This document shows, one piece after another, positions 28,398 to 37,268 of a DNA stretch of 64,000 bases (the first letter of the stretch is position 1; each line of letters opens with the position of its first letter). A model generated the notes under the pieces. The model saw only the letters and a list, made by a program, of their open reading frames with translations. It ran no database searches and was not told the DNA's origin. The translations under genes and the position numbers were made by a program. This DNA comes from Acinetobacter bouvetii (GTDB taxonomy: Bacteria; Pseudomonadota; Gammaproteobacteria; Pseudomonadales; Moraxellaceae), in contig NZ_CADDTS010000027.1 in assembly GCF_902753875.1 (NCBI RefSeq), positions 1 to 64,000 on the forward strand, written 5' to 3'.

Positions 28398-29191
28398 GAT
28401 GCTCCTTGCAAAGCATTGAGCTGTTGGCTGAGTTCATCTAATTGCTGACGTTTATTCGGATCTTCACGGACGCTCAGCTGTTTTTCTAATTTTTTGATTT
28501 GTGTACGAATTTTAGCTAGTTGTATGGTGGTTGCTGCATCGTGAGTGACGACCACTTTGGCGGTTTTTTCCATGATTTCAATTTCTGGCACGGCATCGCT
28601 CTGAGCAGAAAATTGAGCAAATAATGCCGTGTCAATATTGGCACGCACGACAGGACCTTTACGGTTTAGGCGTCGTTTTTCTTCACGCTGAATATGTGAG
28701 TAATAACGATTGCGCAGATCATTCTGCTCGGTAACGCGAGCGAACTCTGAAGGCACAGTTTGTATGTCTTCAATCAAATCTATGCAGTCCACAGGACAGG
28801 GTGGAATACATAGTTCGCAACCAGTACACAGATCCGTCAAAATGCTGTGCATCAGTTTGCCTGAACCAATAATGGCATCCACCGGACAGGCACTAATACA
28901 TTTGGTACAGCCTATACATTCAGCTTCACGAATTACCGCTTTCATGCGTTGTGGGCGACCATCCGTCTGGATGGGCCAGACGCTTTCTTCCGCTTTGAGT
29001 TGAGGGCGAACCAGCAATTGAGCTAAAGCATCCGCAACAGGTTGGCCACCGGGTACACACTTGTTGGCTGCTTCACCTTCAGCAATTGATTTTGCGTAAG
29101 GCAGACAACCATCACGATGCCCGCAAAGCCCGCATTGAGTTTGTGGTAGCAAGGCATCAATTTTTTGGATGAGAGAAATTAGAGAGTTCAT
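28394..29191 (-). CDS. rsxB: RsxB/RnfB-type ferredoxin, without membrane anchor
   Basis: The 265-residue protein has the RnfB Fe-S cluster domain at its very start (Cys20, Cys23, Cys29, Cys45: '[10 protein letters not shown]...C'), then two 4Fe-4S ferredoxin motifs ('[12 protein letters not shown]' and '[12 protein letters not shown]', about 92-135), and a charged coiled-coil tail of about 100 residues. Unlike E. coli RsxB it lacks an N-terminal membrane helix. No other rsx/rnf gene is near, and it overlaps nth by four bases; in E. coli too nth follows the rsx operon. It may deliver electrons to a partner other than an Rnf complex. Confidence 0.88.
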   Translation of the reverse strand: MNSLISLIQKIDALLPQTQCGLCGHRDGCLPYAKSIAEGEAANKCVPGGQPVADALAQLLVRPQLKAEESVWPIQTDGRPQRMKAVIREAECIGCTKCISACPVDAIIGSGKLMHSILTDLCTGCELCIPPCPVDCIDLIEDIQTVPSEFARVTEQNDLRNRYYSHIQREEKRRLNRKGPVVRANIDTALFAQFSAQSDAVPEIEIMEKTAKVVVTHDAATTIQLAKIRTQIKKLEKQLSVREDPNKRQQLDELSQQLNALQGAS

Positions 29192-29524
29192 GTGTAACCG
29201 GAAGTGCAGGGCTGGCAGTGTCTAACAATTTGCTGTATGCGCCATATTAGCATGTTTTCAAGCAGAATTCCTGTGCGCAAAAATGGAACCAATAATGCAT
29301 TATTATCGAGCAATATTATTGAATAATTCATATATAAAAGTTATTCGACTTATAACTAAAAATACTAATAAATTAAATTAAATCTATGTTCTATATGTAA
29401 AATTAAGTTTTTTTTAAAAAACTATTGCTGAATCATGACAAAAGATATTTAATATTTTGCGCCAAAATAAATCACTGATTAAAATTTTGACCAATTTTGA
29501 TCCATACCTGCTGAGGATTAAGCG
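29192..29524. promoter_or_regulatory. Divergent region between rsxB and gdhA
   Basis: These 333 bases are AT-rich, mostly so between 29330 and 29480. They must hold the promoters of rsxB-nth and gdhA. No operator or small gene is evident. A TGAGGA ribosome-binding site ends the region before gdhA. Confidence 0.35.
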
Positions 29525-30868
29525 TTGAAATACAACAGCCTTAACGACTTCCTAAACTACGTTAAATCACGTGACCAACATCAACCAGAGTTTCTACAAG
29601 CTGTAGAAGAAGTAATGACCAGTCTTTGGCCATTCATTGAAAAGAATCCAGAATATGCTGATCATGGATTGCTTGAACGCCTGGTAGAACCTGAACGTGC
29701 AATTCAATTCCGTGTGTCATGGGTAGATGATCAAGGTCAAACTCAAGTAAACCGTGCTTTCCGTGTACAGTACAATTCAGCTATTGGTCCATTCAAAGGG
29801 GGGATGCGTTTCCACCCTTCAGTGAATCTTTCAATTCTTAAATTCCTGGGCTTTGAGCAAACTTTTAAAAATGCCTTGACTACTTTGCCTATGGGCGGTG
29901 GTAAAGGTGGTTCAGACTTCGACCCTAAAGGTAAGTCTGAAGGCGAAATTATGCGCTTCTGCCAAGCCTTAATTATTGAATTGTATCGTCACCTGGGTTC
30001 AAATACTGATATTCCTGCGGGCGATATTGGTGTGGGTGGCCGTGAAGTCGGTTACATGGCTGGCATGATGAAAAAGCTCAGCAATGACACTTCATGTGTA
30101 TTTACTGGTAAAGGTCTGTCTTTCGGTGGTTCATTGGCTCGTCCTGAAGCAACAGGTTACGGTACCGTTTATTTCGCTGAGGAAATGCTGAAAACCCGTG
30201 GTGATAGCTTTAAGGGTAAAACTGTCGCTATTTCTGGTTCAGGTAACGTTGCGCAATTTGCTGCTGAAAAAGCCATGTTTTTGGGTGCGAAAGTGGTTTC
30301 ACTTTCAGACTCAAATGGTACTGTTTACGTAAAAGACGGTTTCACTGATGAGCTTCTGGCAGAAGTGATGGAGCTTAAAAACGTTAAACGTGGCCGTATT
30401 TCCGAATTTGCTTCTAAACACGGTTTTGAATACCTTGAAGGTCAACGTCCGTGGTCAATCAAGTGTGACATCGCATTGCCATGTGCCACTCAAAACGAGT
30501 TGGATGGAGATGATGCTGTTCAACTCCTGGCTAACGGAACCATCTGTGTAGCTGAAGGTGCAAACATGCCTTCAACTCTGGATGCTGTTGAGAAATTCGT
30601 TGAAGCGAAAATTCTTTATGCTCCGGGTAAAGCATCAAATGCCGGCGGTGTTGCGACTTCTGGTCTGGAAATGTCTCAAAATGCGATCCGTTTGGGCTGG
30701 ACTTTTGAAGAAGTTGACGAACGTCTACATGCGATCATGAAAGAAATTCACCGTAACTGCGTGAAATATGGTACTGAAACAGATGGTACTGTGAACTATG
30801 TAAATGGTGCGAATATTGCCGGTTTCGTAAAAGTTGCCGATGCCATGTTGGCTCAAGGTGTATTCTAA
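29525..30868 (+). CDS. gdhA: NADP-specific glutamate dehydrogenase
   Basis: GdhA reductively aminates 2-oxoglutarate to glutamate with NADPH, the ammonium-rich route of nitrogen assimilation. The 447-residue hexamer-forming subunit has the substrate motif 'GPFKGGMRFHPSV' and catalytic Lys in 'LPMGGGKGGSDFDPKGKS', then the Rossmann 'AISGSGNVAQFAAEKA'. The start is TTG 29525 behind TGAGGA. The gene is monocistronic with its own terminator. Confidence 0.96.
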   Translation: MKYNSLNDFLNYVKSRDQHQPEFLQAVEEVMTSLWPFIEKNPEYADHGLLERLVEPERAIQFRVSWVDDQGQTQVNRAFRVQYNSAIGPFKGGMRFHPSVNLSILKFLGFEQTFKNALTTLPMGGGKGGSDFDPKGKSEGEIMRFCQALIIELYRHLGSNTDIPAGDIGVGGREVGYMAGMMKKLSNDTSCVFTGKGLSFGGSLARPEATGYGTVYFAEEMLKTRGDSFKGKTVAISGSGNVAQFAAEKAMFLGAKVVSLSDSNGTVYVKDGFTDELLAEVMELKNVKRGRISEFASKHGFEYLEGQRPWSIKCDIALPCATQNELDGDDAVQLLANGTICVAEGANMPSTLDAVEKFVEAKILYAPGKASNAGGVATSGLEMSQNAIRLGWTFEEVDERLHAIMKEIHRNCVKYGTETDGTVNYVNGANIAGFVKVADAMLAQGVF

Positions 30869-30888
30869 GAATATATTTTCTTGAATAT

Positions 30889-30921
30889 GAAAAAACCGAT
30901 GCTTTGGCATCGGTTTTTTGT
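30889..30921 (+). terminator. Terminator of gdhA
   Basis: AAAAAACCGATGC-ttt-GCATCGGTTTTTTG, with T-run on both strands, also serving the convergent lipoprotein gene. Confidence 0.9.
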
Positions 30922-30937
30922 TTAAAAGATCAATGAT

Positions 30938-31705
30938 TTATTTCACTGTTGCGCTTTCTACAGTCATATCATGGATATAGGCATATTTCGACTGATCTGC
31001 GGCAGGATTTTTGATTTCATAGCGTTTGACCCGAATAATCTGGCGTAGGGTAGGGTTATGTTCAAAACCTTCAATTTGGCTATAGAATAAAGTCCAGTCT
31101 TTATCGACGTGAGTTTTTACTCCATTTTCTGCATATTTCACTTCCCGAACCTGTAAGCATTGTTGTGCTGCGACACCAGTACAGGCTTTGGTTTCAGGTG
31201 AAACTTCCAGGAAGATAATTTCAGCCTGACTTTGATATTGCGTTTCTGGTGTCATTTTGCCACTAAAGACATATTTCTGACCTGTCGCTGAGATAATCGT
31301 TAAAGTCGGCTTTTGCGGATCATCCAGATTCAAGACAAAAGGAGCTTTACGATTGCTGAATAAATCTGAAGCGACTTTTTCCTGTTCCATGGCCTTAGGT
31401 TCACATGCCATCTGGGTTGCCATTAAATGACCGGTGATAATCTGATTATTTTCAACTTTCCAGTTCGTTCCCATGCCATTACAGCTGGTGGCGATGCTTA
31501 AGCGGTCTTGATCATTGAAGTTTAACACCAGTGGCTTAGGGGCAGTACCGGTCTGAGTGCTCCATTGATAAGCAGACAGGGTTTTATCGGCGTTTTGTTG
31601 TTGTAAGACAGACACGGCAACATCTCCAGCTTTTTGAAGATCACCAGATTGGCAGGCTGCAAGCGTGAGAGGGAAAAGGGCAATTGCTAAAAATTTCAGT
31701 TTCAT
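30938..31705 (-). CDS. META and DUF4377 domain lipoprotein
   Basis: A lipoprotein signal peptide ends in 'LTLAAC' (Cys18). The first domain (about 40-130) is META-like ('ATSCNGMGTNWKVENNQIITG' and 'ATQMACEP', with the HslJ-type NGxxG and MACP pattern), the second (about 145-250) is DUF4377-like with 'CLQVREVKY' and 'EGFEHNPTLRQIIRVKRYEIKNP'. Related HslJ proteins are heat-inducible lipoproteins of unknown function. It is placed in the outer membrane by the Gln-Ser after the cysteine. Single gene with a shared terminator. Confidence 0.83.
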   Translation of the reverse strand: MKLKFLAIALFPLTLAACQSGDLQKAGDVAVSVLQQQNADKTLSAYQWSTQTGTAPKPLVLNFNDQDRLSIATSCNGMGTNWKVENNQIITGHLMATQMACEPKAMEQEKVASDLFSNRKAPFVLNLDDPQKPTLTIISATGQKYVFSGKMTPETQYQSQAEIIFLEVSPETKACTGVAAQQCLQVREVKYAENGVKTHVDKDWTLFYSQIEGFEHNPTLRQIIRVKRYEIKNPAADQSKYAYIHDMTVESATVK

Positions 31706-31852
31706 TTTAAAAGTACTTGGTTTTGAAGAATTTTTCTTAGAATAGCCGATGAGCGTTCAAAAAATATGGATACATTCTGATATATTCGGTATCAAAATGT
31801 ATCCATAACTATAATTTTGTTAATTATTAATAAAAAGTTATGAGTTTGGGCG

Positions 31853-32629
31853 TTAGTCAAAACGATAGATGTCCATTCCTAGCGATCCCATACTAAAACT
31901 ACTATGCACAATACTAAAACGATGACCTGTACCCATGGCAAAAAACAGCGGAGCAAAGTGTTCCAGGGTCGGATGATTACGCTGTACATAGGGAATATTC
32001 TGCCATTCCAGTACCGCAGCATAATCGCTATGACTGAGTTTATTGACCACATAATTGCGGAAAGTTGATGCCCATTCCGGCACAGCGGCAGATTCACCAT
32101 GCCAAGACAGTTCACTTAAGTTATGGGTAATACTTCCTGAACCAATCATCAATACCTGTTTTTCACGCAGTGGCGCTAAAGTTTGACCAACTTTATAGAT
32201 ATCTTCAGCTGACAAGTTCATCGGTAACGAAATTTCTACCACGGGAATATCAGCCTCATGATACATGTGTAGCAATGGCATCCACACGCCATGATCACGT
32301 GGACGGGTGCTGTTGGCGTGGGCGGTTAAACCGGCACTGGCCAACAGATGCAGAATTTCTTCAGCCAGTTCGGGCTGACCGGGTGCCGGATAGCGCATTT
32401 CATACAGTTCAGCAGGGAAACCACGGAAGTCATGCCAGGTTTCTGGGCGTACACTACTACTGACTTCTAGGGCATTACTTTCCCAATGCGCAGACATCAC
32501 AATAATGGCTTGCGGCTTGGGCAAATTGATACTCAAGCGTTCTAATGCAGGACCTACTTGCTCAGGATTAAGCGCAAGCATGGGTGATCCATGTGAAATA
32601 AATAAACCGGGTAAAGTTTGAAAATTCAT
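31853..32629 (-). CDS. ygiD: 4,5-DOPA dioxygenase extradiol-type protein (YgiD family)
   Basis: The 258-residue enzyme belongs to the LigB superfamily of extradiol ring-cleavage dioxygenases. It begins 'LPGLFISHGSPMLAL' (metal-ligand His), has 'VMSAHWES' and ends with 'FAPLFFAMGTG'. The E. coli homologue cleaves L-DOPA in vitro and binds zinc; the physiological substrate is unclear. A separate small gene with no partner nearby. Product name is by family only. Confidence 0.88.
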   Translation of the reverse strand: MNFQTLPGLFISHGSPMLALNPEQVGPALERLSINLPKPQAIIVMSAHWESNALEVSSSVRPETWHDFRGFPAELYEMRYPAPGQPELAEEILHLLASAGLTAHANSTRPRDHGVWMPLLHMYHEADIPVVEISLPMNLSAEDIYKVGQTLAPLREKQVLMIGSGSITHNLSELSWHGESAAVPEWASTFRNYVVNKLSHSDYAAVLEWQNIPYVQRNHPTLEHFAPLFFAMGTGHRFSIVHSSFSMGSLGMDIYRFD

Positions 32630-32842
32630 GACAATGCGCCTAATTCAAAGAAGATTAACTTTAGTTATGATGCCAAAAAGCAAAAGTTGATGAAATAGTG
32701 GATATTTCAACATATTGTTGCATAAATGAAACGATGTGGTGAAATCGTATAATATTGATTTTTAACCAGTTAAAAGCAGTTCGTAATGCCCATCTTGAGG
32801 TATAGCCTTGAGCAATGATGAGCAACCATTTATATCTGACTT

Positions 32843-33325
32843 TTAACCTGCACGATGATAAGGATGATTATTGTTGATACTCATTGCACGGTAGAGCTGT
32901 TCAATCAACATCACTCGAACCATAGGATGAGGTAAGGTCAGTTTTGACAAAGACCAGTGCCATGCAGCAGCCTTACGGACTGCTTCAGAATGACCATCTG
33001 GACCACCAATGGCCAGTACGACATCATTGCCTTCAAGCATCCATTGTTTCATGGTCTCAGCCAGTTTTTCAGTACTGAATTCTTTACCACCTACTTCAAG
33101 AGCAATCAGGGTTTCATTGTGTTTCATCGCATTAAGGATGCTTTCACCTTCAATCTGGCGGTATTTCAGAATATCCGCTTCTGAATCATTCTTGCCGCGT
33201 TTTGCCATGGGTAATTCGATGATCTGAGTTTGCACAAAGGGTTGAATGCGTTTGAAGTAATCTTCAAAGCCGGTGAGTACCCAGGCTGGCATTTTTTGAC
33301 CGATGGTAATAATACGGATTTTCAT
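32843..33325 (-). CDS. rlmH: 23S rRNA (pseudouridine-1915 N3)-methyltransferase
   Basis: RlmH methylates pseudouridine 1915 in helix 69 on the 70S ribosome. From ATG 33325 the product is 160 residues and starts 'MKIRIITIGQKMPAWV'; the SPOUT signature 'FAIGGPDGHS'-type loop is present as 'LAIGGPDGHSEAV' and the C terminus carries the conserved 'EQLYRAMSINNNHPYHR'. Two extra residues end the protein. It stands alone here without the usual rsfS partner. Confidence 0.95.
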   Translation of the reverse strand: MKIRIITIGQKMPAWVLTGFEDYFKRIQPFVQTQIIELPMAKRGKNDSEADILKYRQIEGESILNAMKHNETLIALEVGGKEFSTEKLAETMKQWMLEGNDVVLAIGGPDGHSEAVRKAAAWHWSLSKLTLPHPMVRVMLIEQLYRAMSINNNHPYHRAG

Positions 33326-33479
33326 AAGATACAAGGATGTGAAAGTCAGTCCTATTATAAACGCTAAAATGATTTTTACTGCTTTTGAGCAACAAATTGA
33401 AATTGAAAATAGGTTTGTGATGCTGTTTAAATCGTTACTAAGGGACTAAATGTAAATAATAAGAGTGGGATAACAATAA

Positions 33480-34436
33480 ATGAAATTAAAAAACCATCAA
33501 AATTTAGGCGTATTCTTTTGTGGTTTGATCAGTTCGGTTTGTATGAGTGTTTCAAGCTGGGCATTACCTAGTGAAACACCAGCCGGTACCGATAATTTAA
33601 AAGTTTATCTTGAACAAATCATTGGCGAACAGGGGTATCGTAATTATAAAAATGTTCAGGAATTACAGCGTGTTTCGGCATGGATTAAAGAGCAGATGCG
33701 GCTGTTTGGCATTCCTTGCCAGTATCAAAATTATTCGGTCAACAGTTTAGCTTATCGAAATGTGGTTTGTACGTTAACCGCAGGCCATGCTGAAAAGGTA
33801 ATTGTAGGCGCTCATTATGATGTTTATGGTAAGTTTCAAGGCGCTGATGATAATGCTTCAGGTGTTGCTGGTGTCATAGAAACTGCACGTATACTGTCAC
33901 AGCAAAAATCCCAGCTGGCGCACAATGTGGAATTTGTCTTTTATACCCTGGCTGAGCCGCCATTTTTCAAATCTGAGCAGATGGGGAGTTATGTACATGC
34001 TAAATCCATAGAGGCACAAAAAGACCAAATTCAGGGCGTTTATATTTTAGAGATGATCGGGTTTTTTGATGAAAATCTGGTACAGCAATATCCGGTAGGC
34101 CTGAAATGGGTCTATCCACAACATGGTAATTTTATTGCTGCGGTTAGTAATTTACAGTCTTATAATTTGAGTGCGAAATATTGTGAAGCCATGCGAGAGC
34201 TGGATGAACTCGAGTGTCAGCGTCTGGTTGCACCATCTTTTATTTCGGGTATGGAATTTTCTGATCATCTGAATTACTGGAATTTAGGTATTCCAGCCAT
34301 GATGATTACCGATACAGGCCCTTTTCGTAACAAGCACTATCACACTGCCACCGATACACTAAAAACTTTAAATCTGAATAAAATGGCTTATGTGGTTGAC
34401 GGTTTGGTAAAAATTTTGATGGCGCAATCAGATTGA
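33480..34436 (+). CDS. M28-family zinc peptidase, exported, with altered active-site Glu pair
   Basis: The 318-residue protein has a signal peptide (1-28, cleaved near 'SWA-LP') and an M28 aminopeptidase fold. Zinc ligands are seen in 'GAHYDVYGK' (His112, Asp114) and 'GADDNASG' (Asp123/124), and a later Asp/His pair in 'DHLNYWNLGIPAMMITDTG' and 'HTATDT'. At the place where relatives have an EE pair (EEPPFF type), this protein reads 'AEPPFF', so the position of the general base (about 158) is Ala. It may be inactive or use another residue. Periplasmic or secreted by inference. Confidence 0.82.
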   Translation: MKLKNHQNLGVFFCGLISSVCMSVSSWALPSETPAGTDNLKVYLEQIIGEQGYRNYKNVQELQRVSAWIKEQMRLFGIPCQYQNYSVNSLAYRNVVCTLTAGHAEKVIVGAHYDVYGKFQGADDNASGVAGVIETARILSQQKSQLAHNVEFVFYTLAEPPFFKSEQMGSYVHAKSIEAQKDQIQGVYILEMIGFFDENLVQQYPVGLKWVYPQHGNFIAAVSNLQSYNLSAKYCEAMRELDELECQRLVAPSFISGMEFSDHLNYWNLGIPAMMITDTGPFRNKHYHTATDTLKTLNLNKMAYVVDGLVKILMAQSD

Positions 34437-34458
34437 GCAAGTACTAAACAGGCACGCA

Positions 34459-34579
34459 TAAAAAACGCAGTCCCTGAATGGAATACTGGGACTGCGATCA
34501 AAAGGTCATCCACCTGGAGATGTAGATGACCATTCACATAACATATAAAATAGAAACTAACAGCGCATCTGTGTTTCTA
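34459..34579 (-). ncRNA. Candidate heat-shock small RNA downstream of lon
   Basis: On the minus strand a near-consensus sigma-32 promoter (34615-34586) is followed at the right distance by three hairpins and a terminator, with no start codon behind a ribosome-binding site. Hairpin 1 (34578-34552) starts at the predicted first base: AGAAAC/GTTTCT with an inner ACAG/CTGT. Hairpin 2 (34531-34504) has a 7-bp stem GGTCATC/GATGACC, an inner CATC/GGTG and loop TCCA. Hairpin 3 (34496-34466) is a 9-bp CGCAGTCCC/GGGACTGCG stem followed by six T. A 20-base A/U-rich single strand lies between hairpins 1 and 2 and could bind Hfq. About 120 nt. I do not recognise it as a known RNA family. Confidence 0.7.
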
Positions 34580-34585
34580 TAATAT

Positions 34586-34615
34586 TAGATGGGGATGAGG
34601 CACAGATTTTTCAAG
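34586..34615 (-). promoter_or_regulatory. Sigma-32 promoter of the candidate small RNA
   Basis: The minus strand reads CTTGAA (34615-34610), 15 bases, then CCCCATCTA (34594-34586). This matches the RpoH consensus CTTGAA-N11-15-CCCCATNTA at every defined position and is a better match than the groESL promoter in the same window. Predicted transcription start about 34579. Confidence 0.8.
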
Positions 34616-34650
34616 ACTCATGGATGCTTATATAGTAAAACTTTTAAACA

Positions 34651-34681
34651 AAAATAGAGAGCCGAAGCTCTCTATTTTTTG
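34651..34681 (-). terminator. Terminator of lon
   Basis: AAAAATAGAGAGC-cgaa-GCTCTCTATTTTTT, T-runs on both strands, 14 bases after the lon stop. It separates lon from the small-RNA promoter that follows. Confidence 0.9.
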
Positions 34682-34694
34682 TATCGAAATACGA

Positions 34695-37121
34695 TTAATG
34701 GCGTGCTGCTTTACCTTCAGCGATTGGTTTCACAATCGGAGTTTTAGGCAAAGGTTTTGGTGCTTCTACCAAAGCGAATGGCAAGATCTCATCGATACTT
34801 TTCACTGCTTTAATTTCCAGACCTGCTTTAACATTTTCTGGAATTTCCACCAAGTCACGTACGTTTTCTTGAGGAATAAACACCATCTTGATACCACCAC
34901 GATGTGCAGCAAGCAGTTTTTCTTTCAAGCCACCGATCCGCATTGCACGACCACCTAAGTTGGTTTCACCGGTCATGGCAATATCTGCACGAACTGGAAT
35001 GCCGGTGAAGGCAGAAACCAGAGCAGTAGTTAAGGCCAAACCTGCAGAAGGTCCATCTTTCGGTGTTGCACCTTCAGGCAAGTGAACGTGAATATCGGTT
35101 TCTTCAAATCTTGAAGATTCAATACCCAAGGCATCGGCACGTGTACGAACTACGGTCATTGCAGCAGTAATCGATTCTTTCATCACATCACCCAGAGAAC
35201 CGGTGGTGATGAACTTACCTTTACCTTTCACCGCAGCCACTTCAATCGATAACAGTTCACCACCGACAGAAGTCCAAGCCAAACCATTGACACGACCGAC
35301 TTGTGCTTCTTCTTCCGCCATACCGAAGTCGAACTTATGTACGCCTAAGTAATCTGACAGGTTTTCAGCAGTCACATCGATATGCAGGTTTTTGGCCTTT
35401 TTGCTCACCGCTTCTTTTACCACTTTACGGGCAATCTTAGACACTTCACGTTCCAGACTACGCACACCAGCTTCGCGTGTATAACGACGCACGATGTCAC
35501 GAATCGCTTCTTCATGAATAGTCAGTTCTTTACCACGTAAACCGTTGTCCTTAATAGCTTTAGGCACCAGATAACGTTCAGCAATATTGACTTTCTCTTC
35601 TTCGGTATAACCCGGCAGACGAATCACTTCCATACGGTCAAGTAACGCTTCAGGAATATTCATGCTGTTTGCAGTACAGATGAACATCACTTCAGATAGG
35701 TCCAGATCAAGATCGAGGTAGTGGTCGTTAAACTTGCTGTTTTGTGATGGATCAAGGACTTCAAGCAAGGCTGAAGCTGGGTCACCGCGATAATCCTGTG
35801 CCATCTTGTCAATTTCGTCGAGCAAGAACAGCGGGTTCTTCACGCCAACTTTGGTTAAAGATTGCACCACTTTACCTGGCATCGCACCGATATAAGTACG
35901 ACGGTGACCACGGATTTCAGCTTCATCACGTACACCACCCAAGGCCATACGCACAAATTCACGACCTGTGGCTTTGGCAATGGATTCACCGAGTGACGTT
36001 TTACCTACCCCTGGAGGGCCAACCAGACAAAGGATCGGACCACGCAGTTTTTTCACTCGTGATTGAACCGCCAGATATTCAACAATACGCTGTTTCACTT
36101 CGTCCAGGCCGTAGTGATCGGCATCTAGAATCTCTTGCGCCTTGTTCAGGTTAATGCTGACCTTGCTCGCTTTATTCCAAGGCGTATCTAAAATCACCTC
36201 GATATAGTTACGAACCACGGCCGCTTCGCTTGAAGCCGGTTGCATCGCTTTGAGCTTACGGAATTCAGATTCAGCTTTTTTACGTACGTGTTCCGGTAAA
36301 TCTGCTTCTTCAAGACGACGCTCAATTTCAGCCACGTCATCTTCCGCGCCGCCATTCATGTCGGAAAGCTCGCGCTGAATCACCTTCATTTTTTCATTCA
36401 GGAAATATTCGCGCTGGTTTTTCTCCATCTGGCGTTTAACCGAGTCATGCAAGGTTTGTTCAATCTGTTGTTCTTCAGACTGTTGTAACAAATAAGTCAT
36501 GAGCTCAGTCAAATGAGCTTCAAAGTCATCCTGTTCCAAGAACTTTTGTTTGATATCGATATTCAGCGGGACACGGGTCGCCACGAAGAACAAAAGCTGT
36601 AACAGGTCGTCAATTTTATTTGCCGCAGTAATCAATTCACGTGCATTACGTAATTTGGCTTCTGCATATTGGGCAAATAAAGTACGCAGTTCCTGAATGC
36701 GGTTGGCTTGAGTATCGGCATCGACATTAACAGTCATTGGACTAAGTGCATGTTCAGCTGATAAATACTCATCATTTTCAATGATTTTGACCAACTTGGA
36801 ACGATGTAAACCCTCAATTAATACTTTAATGCAGTTTTCATCGTTTTCATGATTTACCACTTGCACAATCTTCGCGACAGTACCGTATTGATATAAGTTG
36901 TCGTGATCAATTTCTTCTGTAAGAGAATCTTGTTGAGCAACTACAAATACTAGATTGTCACTGTTACGAGCCACGTCAACTGCATTGATCGATTTTTCAC
37001 GACCTACAAATAACGCAATTTGCATGTGTGGATAAACCACGACATCTCGTAGCGCTAAAAGCGGTAATACGCTTGGAACCTGAGTATCTAAGGTTTCTTG
37101 ATTCATAATAATTTCAGACAT
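34695..37121 (-). CDS. lon: ATP-dependent protease Lon
   Basis: Lon degrades misfolded and short-lived regulatory proteins in the cytoplasm. The 808-residue protein has the N-terminal LON substrate domain (about 18-215), a coiled-coil, the AAA+ module with Walker A 'GPPGVGKTS' and Walker B 'LFLLDEIDKM', and the protease domain with the catalytic Ser in 'PKDGPSAG' and Lys in 'GGLKEKLLAAHRGG'. The ATG at 37121 follows AGGAG by five bases; a GTG two codons upstream is nearer to that site than allowed. A sigma-32-like promoter lies about 50 bases upstream. Confidence 0.97.
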   Translation of the reverse strand: MSEIIMNQETLDTQVPSVLPLLALRDVVVYPHMQIALFVGREKSINAVDVARNSDNLVFVVAQQDSLTEEIDHDNLYQYGTVAKIVQVVNHENDENCIKVLIEGLHRSKLVKIIENDEYLSAEHALSPMTVNVDADTQANRIQELRTLFAQYAEAKLRNARELITAANKIDDLLQLLFFVATRVPLNIDIKQKFLEQDDFEAHLTELMTYLLQQSEEQQIEQTLHDSVKRQMEKNQREYFLNEKMKVIQRELSDMNGGAEDDVAEIERRLEEADLPEHVRKKAESEFRKLKAMQPASSEAAVVRNYIEVILDTPWNKASKVSINLNKAQEILDADHYGLDEVKQRIVEYLAVQSRVKKLRGPILCLVGPPGVGKTSLGESIAKATGREFVRMALGGVRDEAEIRGHRRTYIGAMPGKVVQSLTKVGVKNPLFLLDEIDKMAQDYRGDPASALLEVLDPSQNSKFNDHYLDLDLDLSEVMFICTANSMNIPEALLDRMEVIRLPGYTEEEKVNIAERYLVPKAIKDNGLRGKELTIHEEAIRDIVRRYTREAGVRSLEREVSKIARKVVKEAVSKKAKNLHIDVTAENLSDYLGVHKFDFGMAEEEAQVGRVNGLAWTSVGGELLSIEVAAVKGKGKFITTGSLGDVMKESITAAMTVVRTRADALGIESSRFEETDIHVHLPEGATPKDGPSAGLALTTALVSAFTGIPVRADIAMTGETNLGGRAMRIGGLKEKLLAAHRGGIKMVFIPQENVRDLVEIPENVKAGLEIKAVKSIDEILPFALVEAPKPLPKTPIVKPIAEGKAARH

Positions 37122-37166
37122 GGGCACTCCTAATGAGTAACAACAGTGTTGCCATGTTTTTTATAG

Positions 37167-37193
37167 TGATGGGTATTTCAAAAAATACAAGGG
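37167..37193 (-). promoter_or_regulatory. Sigma-32-like promoter of lon
   Basis: The minus strand reads CCCTTGTA (37193-37186), 11 bases, then ACCCATCA (37174-37167). It departs from the RpoH consensus at two or three positions but is placed correctly before lon, a known heat-shock gene in other proteobacteria. Confidence 0.6.
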
Positions 37194-37268
37194 CAGGGCA
37201 AATGAAAATGTATAAAAAATGAGTAAATGTGTGATTTTAAAGTGTTCCTAAGCGTCAAAAATACCAAT

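Noticed and set aside
34440..34500. Hairpin at 34466-34496 as terminator of the M28 peptidase on the plus strand
   Set aside because: The T-run is on the minus strand only; on the plus strand the stem is followed by GATCA.
34459..34579. The downstream-of-lon transcript as a short protein gene
   Set aside because: The only start codons give 11-12 codons and none has a ribosome-binding site; the sequence is used up by stems.
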